DNA of 9,560 nucleotides, taken from an uncultured Rubrobacteraceae bacterium (GTDB taxonomy: Bacteria; Actinomycetota; Rubrobacteria; Rubrobacterales; Rubrobacteraceae). The stretch covers positions 23,947-33,506 of the forward strand of contig CADCUZ010000093.1 of NCBI GenBank assembly GCA_902806015.1. Direction: 5' to 3'. The position numbers and the translations under genes were made by a program. Positions 1 through 6,302 of the stretch are shown in pieces (position 1 is the first letter of the stretch; every line of letters starts with the position of its first letter). The notes beneath the pieces were generated by a model. The model was not told the DNA's origin. It did no database searches and saw only the letters and a list, made by a program, of their open reading frames with translations.

Positions 1-40
1 AGAAGGAAATGCAGGCCGCTTGAGAGACGAAAACGAAAGA

Positions 41-46
41 AGGAGG
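41..46 (+). promoter_or_regulatory. Shine-Dalgarno site of the Met-rich protein
   Basis: A perfect AGGAGG lies 7 bases before the ATG at 54. It fixes the start of the Met-rich gene and argues against the overlapping reading frame that opens at 20. Confidence 0.85.
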
Positions 47-53
47 AAACTGG

Positions 54-362
54 ATGAAGAGAGCAATACTCTTGGCCACTGTCGCACTTTTGGCCATGCT
101 AGTCCTGGTGCCGATGGCAATGGCTCAGGATACCACCATGATGATGGGTGGCGGCACGACGATGATGATGGGTGGCGGCCAGACGATGATGGGCGGCGGC
201 CAGACGATGATGGGCGGCCAGACGATGATGGAGATGACCGGCGCCGGCGCGCAGACTGGTGGAGATCTGCCGACCAGCGGTGGCCCGGCCATACTCTTGC
301 CGGCGGCCGCTCTGCTCGTGGGTTCGGGCATCTTGACCTACGCGATCCTGCGCCGCAGGTAG
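54..362 (+). CDS. Met/Gly-repeat exported protein with LPxTG-like sorting tail
   Basis: This 102-residue protein is built like a small cell-wall or membrane-anchored surface protein. Residues 1-24 form a signal peptide (Lys-Arg, a hydrophobic core, then Ala-Met-Ala before Gln25). Residues 27-59 are an imperfect tandem repeat of T-M-M-(M)-G-G-(G)-Q, carrying about a dozen Met and no Cys or His. The tail has LPTSGG at 72-77, a hydrophobic span at about 79-98 and RRR at 100-102. That is the architecture of a sortase signal, with Ser where LPxTG has Thr-Gly spacing. The start is supported by AGGAGG 7 bases upstream. No sortase gene is in view. Met-rich motifs bind Cu(I) in some exported proteins, but a metal role here is only inference. 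It could equally be a plain transmembrane anchor. The gene appears monocistronic, with two hairpins just after the stop. Confidence 0.85.
   Translation: MKRAILLATVALLAMLVLVPMAMAQDTTMMMGGGTTMMMGGGQTMMGGGQTMMGGQTMMEMTGAGAQTGGDLPTSGGPAILLPAAALLVGSGILTYAILRRR
135..228 (+). repeat. In-gene tandem repeat coding TMM(M)GG(G)Q
   Basis: About four to five units of 18-24 bases, each built around ACGATGATGGGCGGC, encode the Met/Gly repeat. The units differ mainly by loss or gain of whole codons (one ATG, one GGC), so the reading frame survives unit-length change. Slippage or recombination could alter copy number between strains. Confidence 0.8.
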
Positions 363-379
363 CAGAGAACGAAACGAGC

Positions 380-410
380 GGGGGAGGGACCGATTGGTGG
401 TCCCTCCCCC
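380..410 (+). terminator. GC-rich hairpin after the Met-rich gene
   Basis: A perfect 12-bp stem (380-391 with 399-410) with a 7-base loop starts 18 bases after the stop codon. No T-run follows directly, so it may protect the 3' end or act with the next hairpin. Confidence 0.7.
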
Positions 411-416
411 ATTCGG

Positions 417-450
417 CCGGGGAAGAGCCTGCACCTCCCCGGTCTTTTTT
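417..450 (+). terminator. Intrinsic terminator of the Met-rich gene
   Basis: CCGGGGA (417-423) pairs with TCCCCGG (436-442), and the stem is followed by TCTTTTTT (443-450). This is a canonical rho-independent terminator, just 6 bases beyond the first hairpin. Confidence 0.85.
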
Positions 451-785
451 GTAGCGGTCGGTTCCTAGCGGCCAGCTTTCGAGAACACCCTTTGATGGAG
501 CAAGAGGCATAGATCGGGCGTTACCGGTCTTCGCCGAGCAGTAGACGCGGGCTCCCCGCGCGATCGCCACATGTCCAGAAGACCTGGCCGACGACAGCTA
601 GAAGGCGAGTTGCCCGGGGACCCGGTGGTCAGGAGCCGCTGTGGACGCGCCCGACCATTGCGCTGACACGCGAGCATTTTGTGGATGATCGGCGTTGGGA
701 TGTCCGCCGCGTATGGGTCTCTGTGTCTTCCGGGTTGGGGCAGGCCTGTCCGGTCGGGGAATCGCCGGGATGGAATCCGCACCGC
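451..785. other. Gene-free stretch between terminator and CaiB remnant
   Basis: No reading frame here has recognisable protein content or convincing codon bias. The only structure seen is a partial copy of the dispersed intergenic repeat at 476-493. The rest may be eroded DNA, like the pseudogene cluster next to it. Confidence 0.5.
476..493 (+). repeat. Dispersed repeat, partial copy D
   Basis: This segment matches the left half of the repeat copies at 6222 and 3481: CTT, then TCGAGAACACCCTT. The right half is not conserved here. Confidence 0.5.
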
Positions 786-1516
786 TCATACGGCCGCCGA
801 CCGGCGGAGGACTTCCACGGCGGCATCGTCATAGCCGAGCTCGGCGAGAATCCGACCGGTGTGCTCGCCGACCTTGGGTATCGGGGACATGACCGGCTCC
901 GCCCCGTCTACGATCGCCGGTGGCAGGAGGGCGCGCAGAGGGGCCCCACCGGGGATTCGAAGTCCCGCCAGCGCCCGCAGGCCGCGTGTTGCGGGTGGTC
1001 GAAAAAGTCCCGAACCGTCCTCATCCGGGCGTTCGCTATCTTTGCCGCCTCCAGGCGTTCGATGGCCTCCGCGGAGGGGATACCTTCGAGGACGGCTGCG
1101 ATCTCCTCGTGCAGGTCGTCCTTGTTGGCGACCCTCTCGGAGTTGCTTGCGAAGCGCCCGTCTCGGACGAGGGTGGGTTGCCCGAGCACGCGCTCGCAGA
1201 AGTTCTCCCACTCCCTCTCGTTCTGGATGCCGAGGAAGACCACCTCGCCGTCGCCGCACCCGAACGGCCCGTAGGGCGCGATGGCGGCGTGGCTCGTGCC
1301 GCTCCTCTGCGATTTTTTGCCGCCGTAACCGGCGAAGTAGGGCGGGAAGCCCATCCATTCGCCCAAGGCCTCGAGCATCGAGACCTCGAGCGTCGCGCCC
1401 TCACCGGCGCGCTCACGCCTGAGGAGGGCCGAGAGGATGCCGGAGTAGGCGTACATCCCTGCGGCGATATCCGCTATGGAGATGCCGACCTTCGAGGGGG
1501 TCTCGGGCGTGCCGGT
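786..1516 (-). pseudogene. CaiB/BaiF CoA-transferase, C-terminal half, frameshifted
   Basis: The reading runs from 1516 downward. It opens with TGTPETPSKVGIS, then IADIAAGMYAYSGIL, RAGEGATLEVSMLEALGEW and NEREWENFCERVLG, all typical of the middle and C-terminal half of family III (CaiB/BaiF, formyl-CoA-transferase-like) CoA-transferases. Such enzymes are near 390-400 residues, so roughly the first 160, including the region with the catalytic Asp, are gone. After the segment DFESPVGPL the frame is lost at the GGGGCCCC run at 940-947. One missing base restores PLRALLPPAIVDGAEP and EHTGRILAELGYD to the stop at 786-788. The upstream end abuts the acyl-CoA dehydrogenase remnant directly, in another frame. 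It therefore cannot be a functional enzyme as it stands. The family is clear; the substrate is unknown. Confidence 0.85.
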
Positions 1517-1517
1517 G

Positions 1518-2657
1518 CAGGCCGAGCACGTGCTCGCCGACGTAGGAGAGGATCAGGTTGGTCGAGGTGGGCGCCACCTGGAAGAGCCGGGGCTTTCGGA
1601 ATTTGCGCTCGACGTCGTACTCGGCATCGTAGGAGTAGCCACCGAAGGTCTGCATCGCCGCGTTGGCGGCCTCCCACGCGGCGTCGGCGGCCAGGAGCAG
1701 GGCCATGTTCGCCTCGGCGCCGCAGGGCTCGCCCCTCCCAAAGAGCTCCGCGGCCCTGAAGCGCATCAGGTCGGCGGCCTCGACGCTTATGTGCGCCCGG
1801 GCGAGGGGAAACTGGATGCCCTGGTTCTGCCCTATCGGGCGGCCGAAGACCGCGCGTTTCTTGGCGCGGCGGGTAGCACGCTCAACGAACCACCGCCCGT
1901 TGCCGCCGCACTCGGCGGCGATCAGGATGCGCTCGGCGTTCATCCCGTCCAAGATGTAACGGAAACCCCGCCCTTCCTCGCCGATCAGGGCGCCCGCCGG
2001 GACGCGCAGGTCCTCGAAGAGGAGCTCGTTGGTCTCGTTGTTGATCATCACACGCCTGGGCTTGACCGTGAGGCCGTTGCCGATGGCCTCGCGCAGGTCG
2101 AAGATAAAGACCGATAGACCCTCGGACTTGCGCTTCACCTGATCGAGCGGTGTGGTACGGGCCAGGAGGATCATGAAGTCCGAGTGCTGGACGCGCCAGA
2201 TGTAGATCTTGCGCCCGTTGATGACGTAGTGATCGCCGTCGGGGCCTCGCCCGGCGGTCGTTGTCAACTGGGTGGTGTCGGTGCCGGCCTCGAGCTCCGT
2301 CACGCCGAATGCCTGCAACCTCAGCTCGCCGCTCGCTATTTTCGGGAGGTACTCCCTCTTCTGCTCCTCTGAGCCGTGCCTCAGCAGGGTCCCCCCATCG
2401 TGTACACCTGCGCGTGGGCGGGCTGGGTGTTGCCCCCAGAGCGGTTGATCTCTTCGAAGATGACCGAGGCCTGCGCGAGATCCATCCCCAACCCGCCGTA
2501 CTCCTTCGGGATCAGGGCGGCGAGGCACCTCCTCTCGGACATGGCCCGGACGAACTCTTCGGGGTACTCCCTCTTCGCGTCGAGCTCGCGCCAGTAGGCA
2601 TCCGCAAACCCCGCGCGCCGACCGGCGCAGCTCCTCGTGCTGTTCGAGGCGGCTCAC
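1518..2657 (-). pseudogene. Acyl-CoA dehydrogenase, frameshifted and fused at its 3' end
   Basis: Three frames must be joined to read it. From a possible GTG at 2657 comes SRLEQHEELRRSAR. An extra base in the C-run 2609-2612 then shifts into AYWRELDAKREYPEEFVRAM and ALIPKEYGGLGMDLAQ. A missing base in the 6-C run 2391-2396 shifts into TLLRHGSEEQKREYLPKI, AFGVTELEAGTDTTQL and MQTFGGYSYDAEYDVERKFR, ending SYVGEHVLGL. These are flavin-dependent acyl-CoA dehydrogenase signatures, and the length (about 380 residues) is nearly full. Within them, KIYIWRVQHSD has Trp where the family usually has Ser. There is no stop codon after VLGL: the frame runs into CoA-transferase DNA and ends at 1413 in meaningless sequence. 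The GTG overlaps the stop of the PrpD remnant (GTGA). Sequencing errors could explain the frameshifts but not the fused 3' end. Confidence 0.85.
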
Positions 2658-2990
2658 GCCGAACCTTCCGCCAACAGGTCTCGCACGAAGCCCATAGAGG
2701 ACTTTGACTGGTGGACCGTGCGCGGGACGCTTACCGGCCCGAGCACGTCTGTGGCCGCCGCGTGGACGCGGGTCCGGACGCGGGCAACATCGCCCGGTCC
2801 GAGCCCGTGCCCCTCCATCCCCTCCAGCAGGGCGTCGGCCGCGGGGTAGGTGTGGCGGCAGTAGGCCTGGTGCTTGAACGAGGTCCCGGGCACCGCCCAA
2901 CCCTCCCCGAGCCCTTCGACGAGTTTCTCCGGGTCGGCGTGCGAGGGCATGCCGGCGGCCATCCCCCTCTCCCCCTCGGGGATGCGTTCG
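2654..2990 (-). pseudogene. MmgE/PrpD family protein, internal fragment
   Basis: About 105 residues remain of a family near 450. They include ADPEKLVEGLGEGWAVPGTS, CRHTYPAADALLEGM, VRTRVHAAATDVLGP and PRTVHQSKSSMGFV, matching the later part of MmgE/PrpD (2-methylcitrate dehydratase-like) proteins, where PRTVHQ-KFSMGF is common. It has no start of its own: the frame runs in from the MaoC remnant through an in-frame junction near 2990. Its last residues (RDLLAEGSA, stop at 2654-2656) do not look like the family, so the C-terminal part has also been lost. It overlaps the acyl-CoA dehydrogenase GTG by two bases. The left boundary is approximate. Confidence 0.75.
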
Positions 2991-3196
2991 AAGACTTCGG
3001 AGCTCGAGGATGTGGTGCCCCCCTCAAAGATTGGGGCGGGCATCCAAACCTCGTCCTAGCCCAGGTTGGCGAAGACGTTCTGGGAGGCGTTCGTTACGCT
3101 CTGGCCCGTCACCAGCGCGAGCGTGAAGGTCGAGTCGACGAGCGGTTTGCCGAACTCGGTTTGGGGGGCGTAGTTGTGGTCGAAGTGGAAGGGCAT
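2990..3196 (-). pseudogene. MaoC-type hydratase fragment with in-frame TAG
   Basis: Reading from the ATG at 3194-3196 gives PFHFDHNYA, TEFGKPLVDSTFTLALVTGQ, SQNVFANLG, stop, DEV, MPAPIFEGGTTSSSSEV. This is the start of a MaoC hot-dog hydratase of the mesaconyl-CoA hydratase-like type, where the family reads NPLHFDHxYA, NVFANLGWDEV and PAPxFEGDT. The stop at 3056-3058 is TAG in place of the expected Trp codon TGG. Sequence upstream of the ATG lacks the usual N-terminal region, and downstream of SSSSEV the frame passes into MmgE/PrpD sequence. The gene is thus cut at both ends and carries a nonsense mutation. The family call is from motif memory. Confidence 0.75.
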
Positions 3197-3238
3197 ACAG
3201 TTCTCAGAGTACAAAACGCACCGGGCTGTGGTTTAGTG

Positions 3239-3262
3239 CGACGCTACCAGCACTTAGCGTCG
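3239..3262. repeat. Perfect 8-bp inverted repeat with 8-base loop
   Basis: CGACGCTA (3239-3246) and TAGCGTCG (3255-3262) flank CCAGCACT. No T-run follows on either strand. It could be an operator left from the decayed operon, whose 5' end lies about 45 bases away, or chance. Confidence 0.5.
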
Positions 3263-3480
3263 GTCGTCCACAGTTCAAGAGAACACAAGAGCCACGATGA
3301 AGCTGTGCGACCGGATCCACCAGACCATCTTACACAGTGAACAGGGTGCGCCGCAGCATTGCTCCTGACATATATCCATACACACCAGCAAGCTGCTGTG
3401 TCGTCTCTGGCCGACGGGCGCGACGTTGAGCCCGCGGTGGGGCGCCTTTAGGTCGTTCTATGCGGAACGCTGCAAACGAA

Positions 3481-3532
3481 CTTCCGAGAACCCCCTTCCA
3501 GACGGTTTCCCCACGCAGCCAGGTGAATGAGG
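3481..3532 (+). repeat. Dispersed repeat, copy C (with 11-base insertion)
   Basis: The left half, CTTCCGAGAACCCCC then TTCC, matches copies A and B. After about 11 extra bases (3500-3510) the right half resumes: CCACGCAGCC, AGGTGAATGAGG. Five bases before it, ACGAA, are also shared with copy A. Confidence 0.6.
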
Positions 3533-3572
3533 GGTCGAGGTCAGCGGTTCACGACTAGGTGGAACGCCCGTG

Positions 3573-5027
3573 CTAGGCCCGCCAGAAAGCCGGGCTGAGC
3601 AGAACCAAAACCGTGAAGAGCTCCAGGCGCCCGAGGAGCATAAAGACGGCGAGGATGGCCTTGGCTGTCGCGGGCAAACCGGCGTAGAACTGCGGGGTCC
3701 CGACCGCGCCCGGGAACGCGCCCGTTATGTTCACGCACGCGAAGACCGATCCGAAGGCCTGCCCCACGGGAACCTGGTGCAGGGCGACGAGGAGGGTGCC
3801 AAAAACCAAGGTTGCCACGTACACGAAGAAGAAGCCGAGGACCCCCGCCCTAAGCCGCTCGGGCAGCACCCGGTCGCCCAAGACGAGGGGCGTGATGGCC
3901 CGCGGGTGGACCAGGCGAAACACCTCTTGTGCGGCGTTGCGCGCCAGCAGATACACCCGGATGGCCTTCATCCCCCCGGCCGTCGAGCCTGCGCAACCGC
4001 CAACGGCCATGATCAGCACCAGCAGCGCCACGGAGAACGGGGGCCAGGCGCTCCAATCCGTCGTGCTGTAGGCCGTCCCCGTGGTTAGACTCGCGCTCTG
4101 GAAGAGGGCCTCGCGGAAGGCGAGAGCCAACGAGTCCCGATGGTCGGAGGCGTAAAGATTGGCGGTTATCAACATCGTGCTCGCGAGGATCACCCCGAGG
4201 TAGGTGGCGAGCTCGGCGTTGCCGACGGCGCGTCCCAGCCCGCGCCGGGCCGCCGTGTGGTAGATGGCGAAGTTGGTGCCGGACAGCACCATCCCCGCCG
4301 TGATCGCCAACTCGACGGTCCAAGAGTCGAAAGCGGCCACGGAGTTCGAGTGGGTAGAGTACCCGCCGGTCGAAACCGTGGCTAGCGCGTAGTTGACCGC
4401 GTCGAACGTGCCCATCCCGGCCAGGTGCAGGACGACCACGCCCCCAAGCGTGAGGCCGCCGTAGACCAAAGCCAGCACCTTGACCGTCTCCCGGATGCGC
4501 GGGGTAACCCGCTCCTGCACCGGGGTCGCCGCCTCGGCCGTGTAGAGCTGGGTGGCGCCGAACCCGGCGAGCGGCGCGATGGCCACGAACAGTACGACGA
4601 TGCCTATCCCCCCGATCCACTGGCTTACGCTGCGCCAGAGCAGCAAGGTGGGTGAGAGTTTTTCGGGCGCGAGCGTTGCGGCCCCGGTGGTCGTGAAGCC
4701 GGCCATAGAGTTGAAGAAGGCGTCCACCGGACCCATCAGCCCGGACAGGACAAACGGCGCGGAACCTACCAACACCACGCCCAACCAGCACACGACGACC
4801 ATGAGGAAGATGCTCTGAGTCGATACGTAGCCGCTTTGCCGGGCCCGCGTGAGGTAGAAGAGGGCAGCGCCGAGGGCCAGGGCCGCCGCCCCGGGCACCC
4901 AGAAGATCCAGGCGTGCTCCGGGGCCGTCAGCAGCGCGTATGCCGCCGGGACGAGCATCGTGGCGCCCACGGCGGCCACGAGCGCCGCCAGCGCATTCGC
5001 GATAACCCTAGGGTTCAGAAGGTTCAC
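3573..5027 (-). CDS. trkH: TrkH/KtrB-family potassium uptake channel subunit
   Basis: This 484-residue polytopic membrane protein matches the length of TrkH. It is the ion-conducting subunit of the Trk/Ktr K+ uptake system in the cytoplasmic membrane. The four pore loops are readable: FTTTGA (G115), TVSTGGYST (G221), LTTGTAYST (G317) and VNITGAFPG (G436). Each holds one filter glycine, as in SKT transporters. WIGGIGIVVL at 137-146 and the C-terminal GRLELFTVLVLLSP are further family hallmarks. The start is GTG at 5025-5027, preceded by GGAG only 3 bases away, which is a tight spacing; no better in-frame start is seen. No TrkA/KtrA regulatory subunit is in the window, so its partner must be encoded elsewhere. 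It lies 155 bases after the metallophosphoesterase on the same strand, which is too far to assume co-translation. Intact, with no odd residues seen. Confidence 0.95.
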   Translation of the reverse strand: MNLLNPRVIANALAALVAAVGATMLVPAAYALLTAPEHAWIFWVPGAAALALGAALFYLTRARQSGYVSTQSIFLMVVVCWLGVVLVGSAPFVLSGLMGPVDAFFNSMAGFTTTGAATLAPEKLSPTLLLWRSVSQWIGGIGIVVLFVAIAPLAGFGATQLYTAEAATPVQERVTPRIRETVKVLALVYGGLTLGGVVVLHLAGMGTFDAVNYALATVSTGGYSTHSNSVAAFDSWTVELAITAGMVLSGTNFAIYHTAARRGLGRAVGNAELATYLGVILASTMLITANLYASDHRDSLALAFREALFQSASLTTGTAYSTTDWSAWPPFSVALLVLIMAVGGCAGSTAGGMKAIRVYLLARNAAQEVFRLVHPRAITPLVLGDRVLPERLRAGVLGFFFVYVATLVFGTLLVALHQVPVGQAFGSVFACVNITGAFPGAVGTPQFYAGLPATAKAILAVFMLLGRLELFTVLVLLSPAFWRA

Positions 5028-5092
5028 GCTCTCCGCCCGCGCCGGTTAGGAGGATCCGGTTGCGAAAATCCTCGTGCGTGCTCACTCTACCA

Positions 5093-5108
5093 TCGGGCCT
5101 CGGCCCGA
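5093..5108. repeat. Short GC hairpin between metallophosphoesterase and trkH
   Basis: TCGGGCC (5093-5099) pairs with GGCCCGA (5102-5108) around a very small loop. It lies about 75 bases after the metallophosphoesterase stop, on the way to trkH. There is no T-run on the minus strand, so it is at best a weak terminator or attenuator. Confidence 0.35.
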
Positions 5109-5182
5109 CACGCCCTGCCCTTTTTCCGAACTTCGTATACTTCGACCTCCACGCGCGCCGGTGAATAGCCCGCCAAGACGAC

Positions 5183-6085
5183 TCAGTGGCATGGGGTCGT
5201 GCCCGAGTCAGTGAAGGACTGGCCCGCTATGGGTACGAACTTCCACGCGTAGGAGTCGGCGCGCAGGACGAGCTTGAGGACGCCGTACACGCCGGTCTTC
5301 ACGACCTGCATGTTCGGGGCGTCGGCGTGAAAAATCTCGCCGCCGCCCGGCTCGCCTCCGGTCCCTACGACGAACTGACGGATGCCGTTGGCCGAACGCG
5401 CCCCACCCGGGGTCATCCGGGCGTAGCGCTCGTAGCGGTGGGCGTGACCCGAGAGGATTACCTCGGCGCCCCCGTTGTAGAGGATATGCCAGAAGGGCCT
5501 CACCTGGGGGGTAGCGGTGCCGCTGCCCGTGGCGTAGAGCGGGTGGTGGAAGTAAGCCAGCGTGCACCGGGAGGGGTTGCTGGCGAGATCGTTCCTGAGC
5601 CAGCGTCCTTGGGGGGAATCGGTGCCGCACCCGCCCACCTTCCCGCAGTTGCTGTTGAGGACCGCTACGTGCCAGCTTCCACGGTCGTAGCTGTAGTAGC
5701 CCTTGCCGGGTGCCCCCGCCCGCGCCCCAAAGTAGTCGAAGTAGGGTCTAGCCGCCGTGGCGTTGTAGTACTCGTGGTTGCCCAAGGCGGGCTTGGTGCG
5801 GCTCTTGTAGATGCCCCAGGTGGGGGCGTAGCAGTCGCGGAAATTCGCGGCGACGCCGTTGGGGTAGACGTTGTCCCCGAGGGCCACAACGGTCCCCGGT
5901 ATGTTGCCCAGTAGCCTCGCCGTGGCGCCGTCGTTGGCTTGGGAGCAGCTGGCTATGTCCCCCGCGCCCACGAGGGTCGCCGTCGCGGTCTGCCCGGTGC
6001 CCGGATTGGCCGCCAGCCCCGCCGTCACGCATGCCACAAGCACCGCCACGGCCATCGAAGCCAGCAGCGAAACGGTCTTGCTCAC
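5183..6085 (-). CDS. Exported calcineurin-like metallophosphoesterase
   Basis: This 300-residue protein has the five metallophosphoesterase blocks in order: GAGDIAS (D43), ALGDNVYPNG (D71, N72), LGNHEY (N103, H104), YFHHPLY (H180) and SGHAHRYER (H214, H216). Together they bind a dinuclear metal centre, as in purple-acid-phosphatase-like hydrolases of phosphate esters. Residues 1-26 are an export signal with an Ala-rich end (GLAAN). VLVAC at 15-19 also resembles a lipobox with Cys19, so it may be a lipoprotein. Later Cys pairs (C47/C85, C147/C153, C174) fit an extracytoplasmic fold. The start is GTG at 6083-6085 with GAAGG about 10 bases upstream. A GGGTAC hexamer lies 40 bases before the start. 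The natural substrate cannot be told from sequence. The catalytic set is complete and the gene looks functional. Confidence 0.92.
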   Translation of the reverse strand: MSKTVSLLASMAVAVLVACVTAGLAANPGTGQTATATLVGAGDIASCSQANDGATARLLGNIPGTVVALGDNVYPNGVAANFRDCYAPTWGIYKSRTKPALGNHEYYNATAARPYFDYFGARAGAPGKGYYSYDRGSWHVAVLNSNCGKVGGCGTDSPQGRWLRNDLASNPSRCTLAYFHHPLYATGSGTATPQVRPFWHILYNGGAEVILSGHAHRYERYARMTPGGARSANGIRQFVVGTGGEPGGGEIFHADAPNMQVVKTGVYGVLKLVLRADSYAWKFVPIAGQSFTDSGTTPCH

Positions 6086-6124
6086 CGCTATACAACCTTC
6101 TTTATAGTGAGATGGAGAAAAAGC

Positions 6125-6130
6125 GTACCC
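6125..6130 (-). promoter_or_regulatory. GGGTAC, candidate SigB-like -10 of metallophosphoesterase
   Basis: GGGTAC on the minus strand lies 40 bases before the GTG start. GTTA lies 13 bases further upstream, close to the GTTT -35 of SigB/SigF-type promoters. This is the best -35 match among the five such sites in the window, but it is still only a pattern match. Confidence 0.4.
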
Positions 6131-6180
6131 CCTCCCCGATACGTAACGGTGGCATCATACACCTACGCGGGTAAGTGCGC

Positions 6181-6211
6181 GCCCCGAAAGGGGGGCAAGC
6201 CTTCGGAGCTT
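6181..6211 (+). ncRNA. Twin tetraloop hairpins before repeat A (possible RNA element)
   Basis: Read on the plus strand, GCCCC-GAAA-GGGGG (6181-6194) is a stem closed by a GNRA loop. AAGC-C-TTCG-G-A-GCTT (6197-6211) has a UUCG loop with one bulged A. Such loops are favoured in transcribed RNA of this strand. No promoter or downstream gene is assigned; the alternative is a terminator for minus-strand transcripts. Confidence 0.3.
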
Positions 6212-6221
6212 TCTCTACGAA

Positions 6222-6260
6222 CTTCGGAGAACACCCTTCCGCGCACTCGGGTGATTAGGC
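6222..6260 (+). repeat. Dispersed repeat, copy A
   Basis: This 39-base copy matches copy B (7399-7438) at about 34 of 40 aligned positions: CTTCGGAGAACACCC, TTCCGCGCACTC, GGGTGATTAGGC. Its right half can fold as CAC-TCGG-GTG. It sits about 135 bases upstream of the metallophosphoesterase start. Confidence 0.75.
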
Positions 6261-6302
6261 ATTCAGAAGATCGCGAGGTCTTCGCAACCGCCGAGGCAAC
6301 CT

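Larger units (their letters stand above)
3197..3572. other. Gene-free stretch between MaoC remnant and trkH
   Basis: No credible gene is seen on either strand. The stretch holds an 8-bp inverted repeat at 3239-3262 and repeat copy C at 3481-3532. No T-tailed terminator for trkH (which ends at 3573) was found. Confidence 0.5.

Noticed and set aside
20..454. 144-codon plus-strand frame overlapping the Met-rich gene
   Set aside because: It is Asp/Arg/Gly-repeat text created by the other frame of the Met/Gly repeat. It has no ribosome binding site and runs through both terminator hairpins.
1476..2117. Long plus-strand frame antisense to the acyl-CoA dehydrogenase
   Set aside because: It is a mirror of G/C-biased codons on the minus strand. 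The minus frame carries clear dehydrogenase motifs, and the plus frame has none.
3570..4088. Plus-strand frame antisense to trkH
   Set aside because: It has charged, low-complexity content with no motifs, opposite an intact TrkH.
5186..5914. 242-codon plus-strand frame antisense to the metallophosphoesterase
   Set aside because: This is a shadow of GC-rich codons. The minus strand has all five catalytic blocks and a signal peptide.
6222..6260. Known riboswitch (such as the cyclic-di-AMP class, tempting near K+ and stress genes)
   Set aside because: The conserved core of that class could not be found around any copy of the repeat or before trkH.
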